23,703 nt of DNA from a virus. Position numbers and translations under genes: made by a program. The stretch spans positions 1-23,703 of the IMG/VR virus record IMGVR_UViG_3300029319_000520, one strand, 5' to 3'. Shown here in pieces: positions 23,245 to 23,703 of this stretch; position 1 is the first letter of the stretch; the number at the start of each line of letters is the position of its first letter. The notes under the pieces were generated by a model. The model saw nothing but the letters and a program-made list of their open reading frames with translations, had not been told where the DNA came from and did not search any database.

Positions 23245-23460
23245 ATGACTAGGAATTATAGAAAGGAATATGATAATTACCAAGGTAAACCTGAACAAAT
23301 TGCTAATAGAAGTAGTAGAAATACCGCTAGACGTAAGCTAAAAAACTCTGGTTATAAGTTAAAAGGTAAAGATGTTGATCATAAAGACGGTAACCCAAAA
23401 AACAACAGTATAGCTAACCTTAGAGTAAGATCAAAAAGTTCTAATAGGTCTAGGAAATAG
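23245..23460 (+). CDS. Small HNH-type nuclease-like protein, 71 aa
   Basis: The product is very basic, starting MTRNYRKEYDNYQGKPEQIA. The second half carries the short HNH signature KDVDHKDGNPKNNSIANLRV: Asp45-His46, Asn50, the NN pair at 53/54 and Asn58. This matches the one-finger HNH motif (DH.D....N....NLR) of phage-borne nucleases and homing enzymes. No CxxC zinc knuckle is present, so it belongs to a different HNH branch from the protein at 21096. I recall proteins with this start and motif near the terminases of marine T7-like phages. There is no Shine-Dalgarno sequence before the ATG, and the leader is all A/T. A packaging or end-processing helper, or a homing element, are the main options. 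Confidence 0.85.
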   Translation: MTRNYRKEYDNYQGKPEQIANRSSRNTARRKLKNSGYKLKGKDVDHKDGNPKNNSIANLRVRSKSSNRSRK

Positions 23461-23467
23461 ATGAATC

Positions 23468-23617
23468 ATGCAAAAATACATCCAAATGTTCCTGAAAAGC
23501 AGGTATTACAAAAATTTTAAGAGGTCTTTACGCTTTAACAGGTGGCATTTACTAAATCCTAAAGAAATGCGGTTAGAACTGTATAAACAATACTTAGATA
23601 GTCTCTATAAAAAGTAG
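23468..23617 (+). CDS. Tiny basic protein, 49 aa, unknown function
   Basis: ATG at 23468, seven bases past the HNH stop, opens 49 codons to TAG at 23615-23617. The product starts MQKYIQMFLKSRYYKNFKRS, is strongly basic and aromatic, and ends with a probable helix (PKEMRLELYKQYLDSLYKK). A competing ATG at 23461 in another frame gives only 19 codons. AGGAAATAG ahead of it could serve weakly as a ribosome binding site. No family is recognised. The ordered C-terminal helix and tight spacing make it more likely real than chance. Confidence 0.55.
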   Translation: MQKYIQMFLKSRYYKNFKRSLRFNRWHLLNPKEMRLELYKQYLDSLYKK

Positions 23618-23673
23618 TGAAATATTTTTGTTGCTAATTTTTGAGCACCTTACGAATATGTTGGCGGCTGACT

Positions 23674-23703
23674 CCCCCCTTGGGGGCTTATGGCTTCCTT
23701 TTA
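23674..23703 (+). terminator. GC-rich hairpin at the window edge, possible terminator
   Basis: Five C and five G (CCCCC, CTT loop, GGGGG; 23674-23686) form a very stable short stem in otherwise A/T-rich sequence. TTATGGCTTCCTTTTTA-like sequence follows to the window end, but the T run lies about ten bases past the stem, so it is not a textbook terminator. The 56 bases before it (23618-23673) hold no gene that I can see. It marks the end of the late transcription unit and may lie near the genome's terminal repeat, which is inference. Confidence 0.4.

Noticed and set aside
23226-23247. T7-type phage promoter (CTATAG-like core) before the second HNH gene
   Set aside because: Only the short CTATATAG core resembles the T7 consensus. 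The upstream specificity bases do not match, and I found no second copy of the sequence elsewhere in the window.
23461-23520. 19-codon open frame starting at 23461
   Set aside because: It is too short, and the overlapping 49-codon frame starting at 23468 has better length and composition.

Overview
This window is the late, virion-assembly half of a T7-like podovirus genome (Autographiviridae type). The order follows T7: tail nozzle (gp12-like), three internal virion proteins (gp14-, gp15- and gp16-like), tail fibres (gp17-like), an accessory block where T7 keeps its holin, then small terminase, HNH endonuclease, large terminase (gp19-like) and a short 3' region. Strong A/T bias, heavy TTA/AGA codon use and marine-phage-style fibre proteins suggest a low-GC marine host. 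Prochlorococcus/Synechococcus-type cyanobacteria are favoured, because two secreted proteins on the minus strand resemble proteins I remember from marine cyanophages. A SAR11-type host is not excluded. No RNA polymerase, DNA replication or host-derived metabolic gene lies in the window. I saw no tRNA, CRISPR or insertion sequence.

Layout. 1-12233 is a tightly packed structural operon whose genes join by TAATG or ATGA stop/start overlaps. 12237-17858 holds three adhesin genes: a fibre with a T7-type N-terminal anchor, a protein with a fibrinogen-like domain, and a third that repeats a module of the first. 17921-18891 has three small plus-strand genes. 18821-20139 is a four-gene minus-strand operon running against everything else: a small amphipathic protein, a two-membrane-segment protein and two exported proteins. 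20133-20753 is a run of four tiny plus-strand genes. Packaging genes occupy 20746-23130, with a convincing hairpin terminator and an HNH gene between the terminase subunits. 23130-23703 carries tiny genes, a second HNH-type protein, a perfect -10 element in A/T-rich palindromes and a GC-rich hairpin at the window edge.

How the genes fit together. The nozzle, internal proteins and fibres make the virion's DNA-ejection and receptor-binding machine, and the terminase pair fills the capsid. The least explained part is 17921-20753. It holds the minus-strand operon and several tiny proteins at the T7 holin/spanin position, but nothing in it can be firmly called a lysis gene. The main oddities are: the minus operon and its overlaps at both ends; an exported protein whose signal peptide is encoded inside the preceding gene in another frame; a degenerate LytM/M23-like domain ending the gp15-like protein; and an island of foreign-looking codon use covering the terminase nuclease domain.
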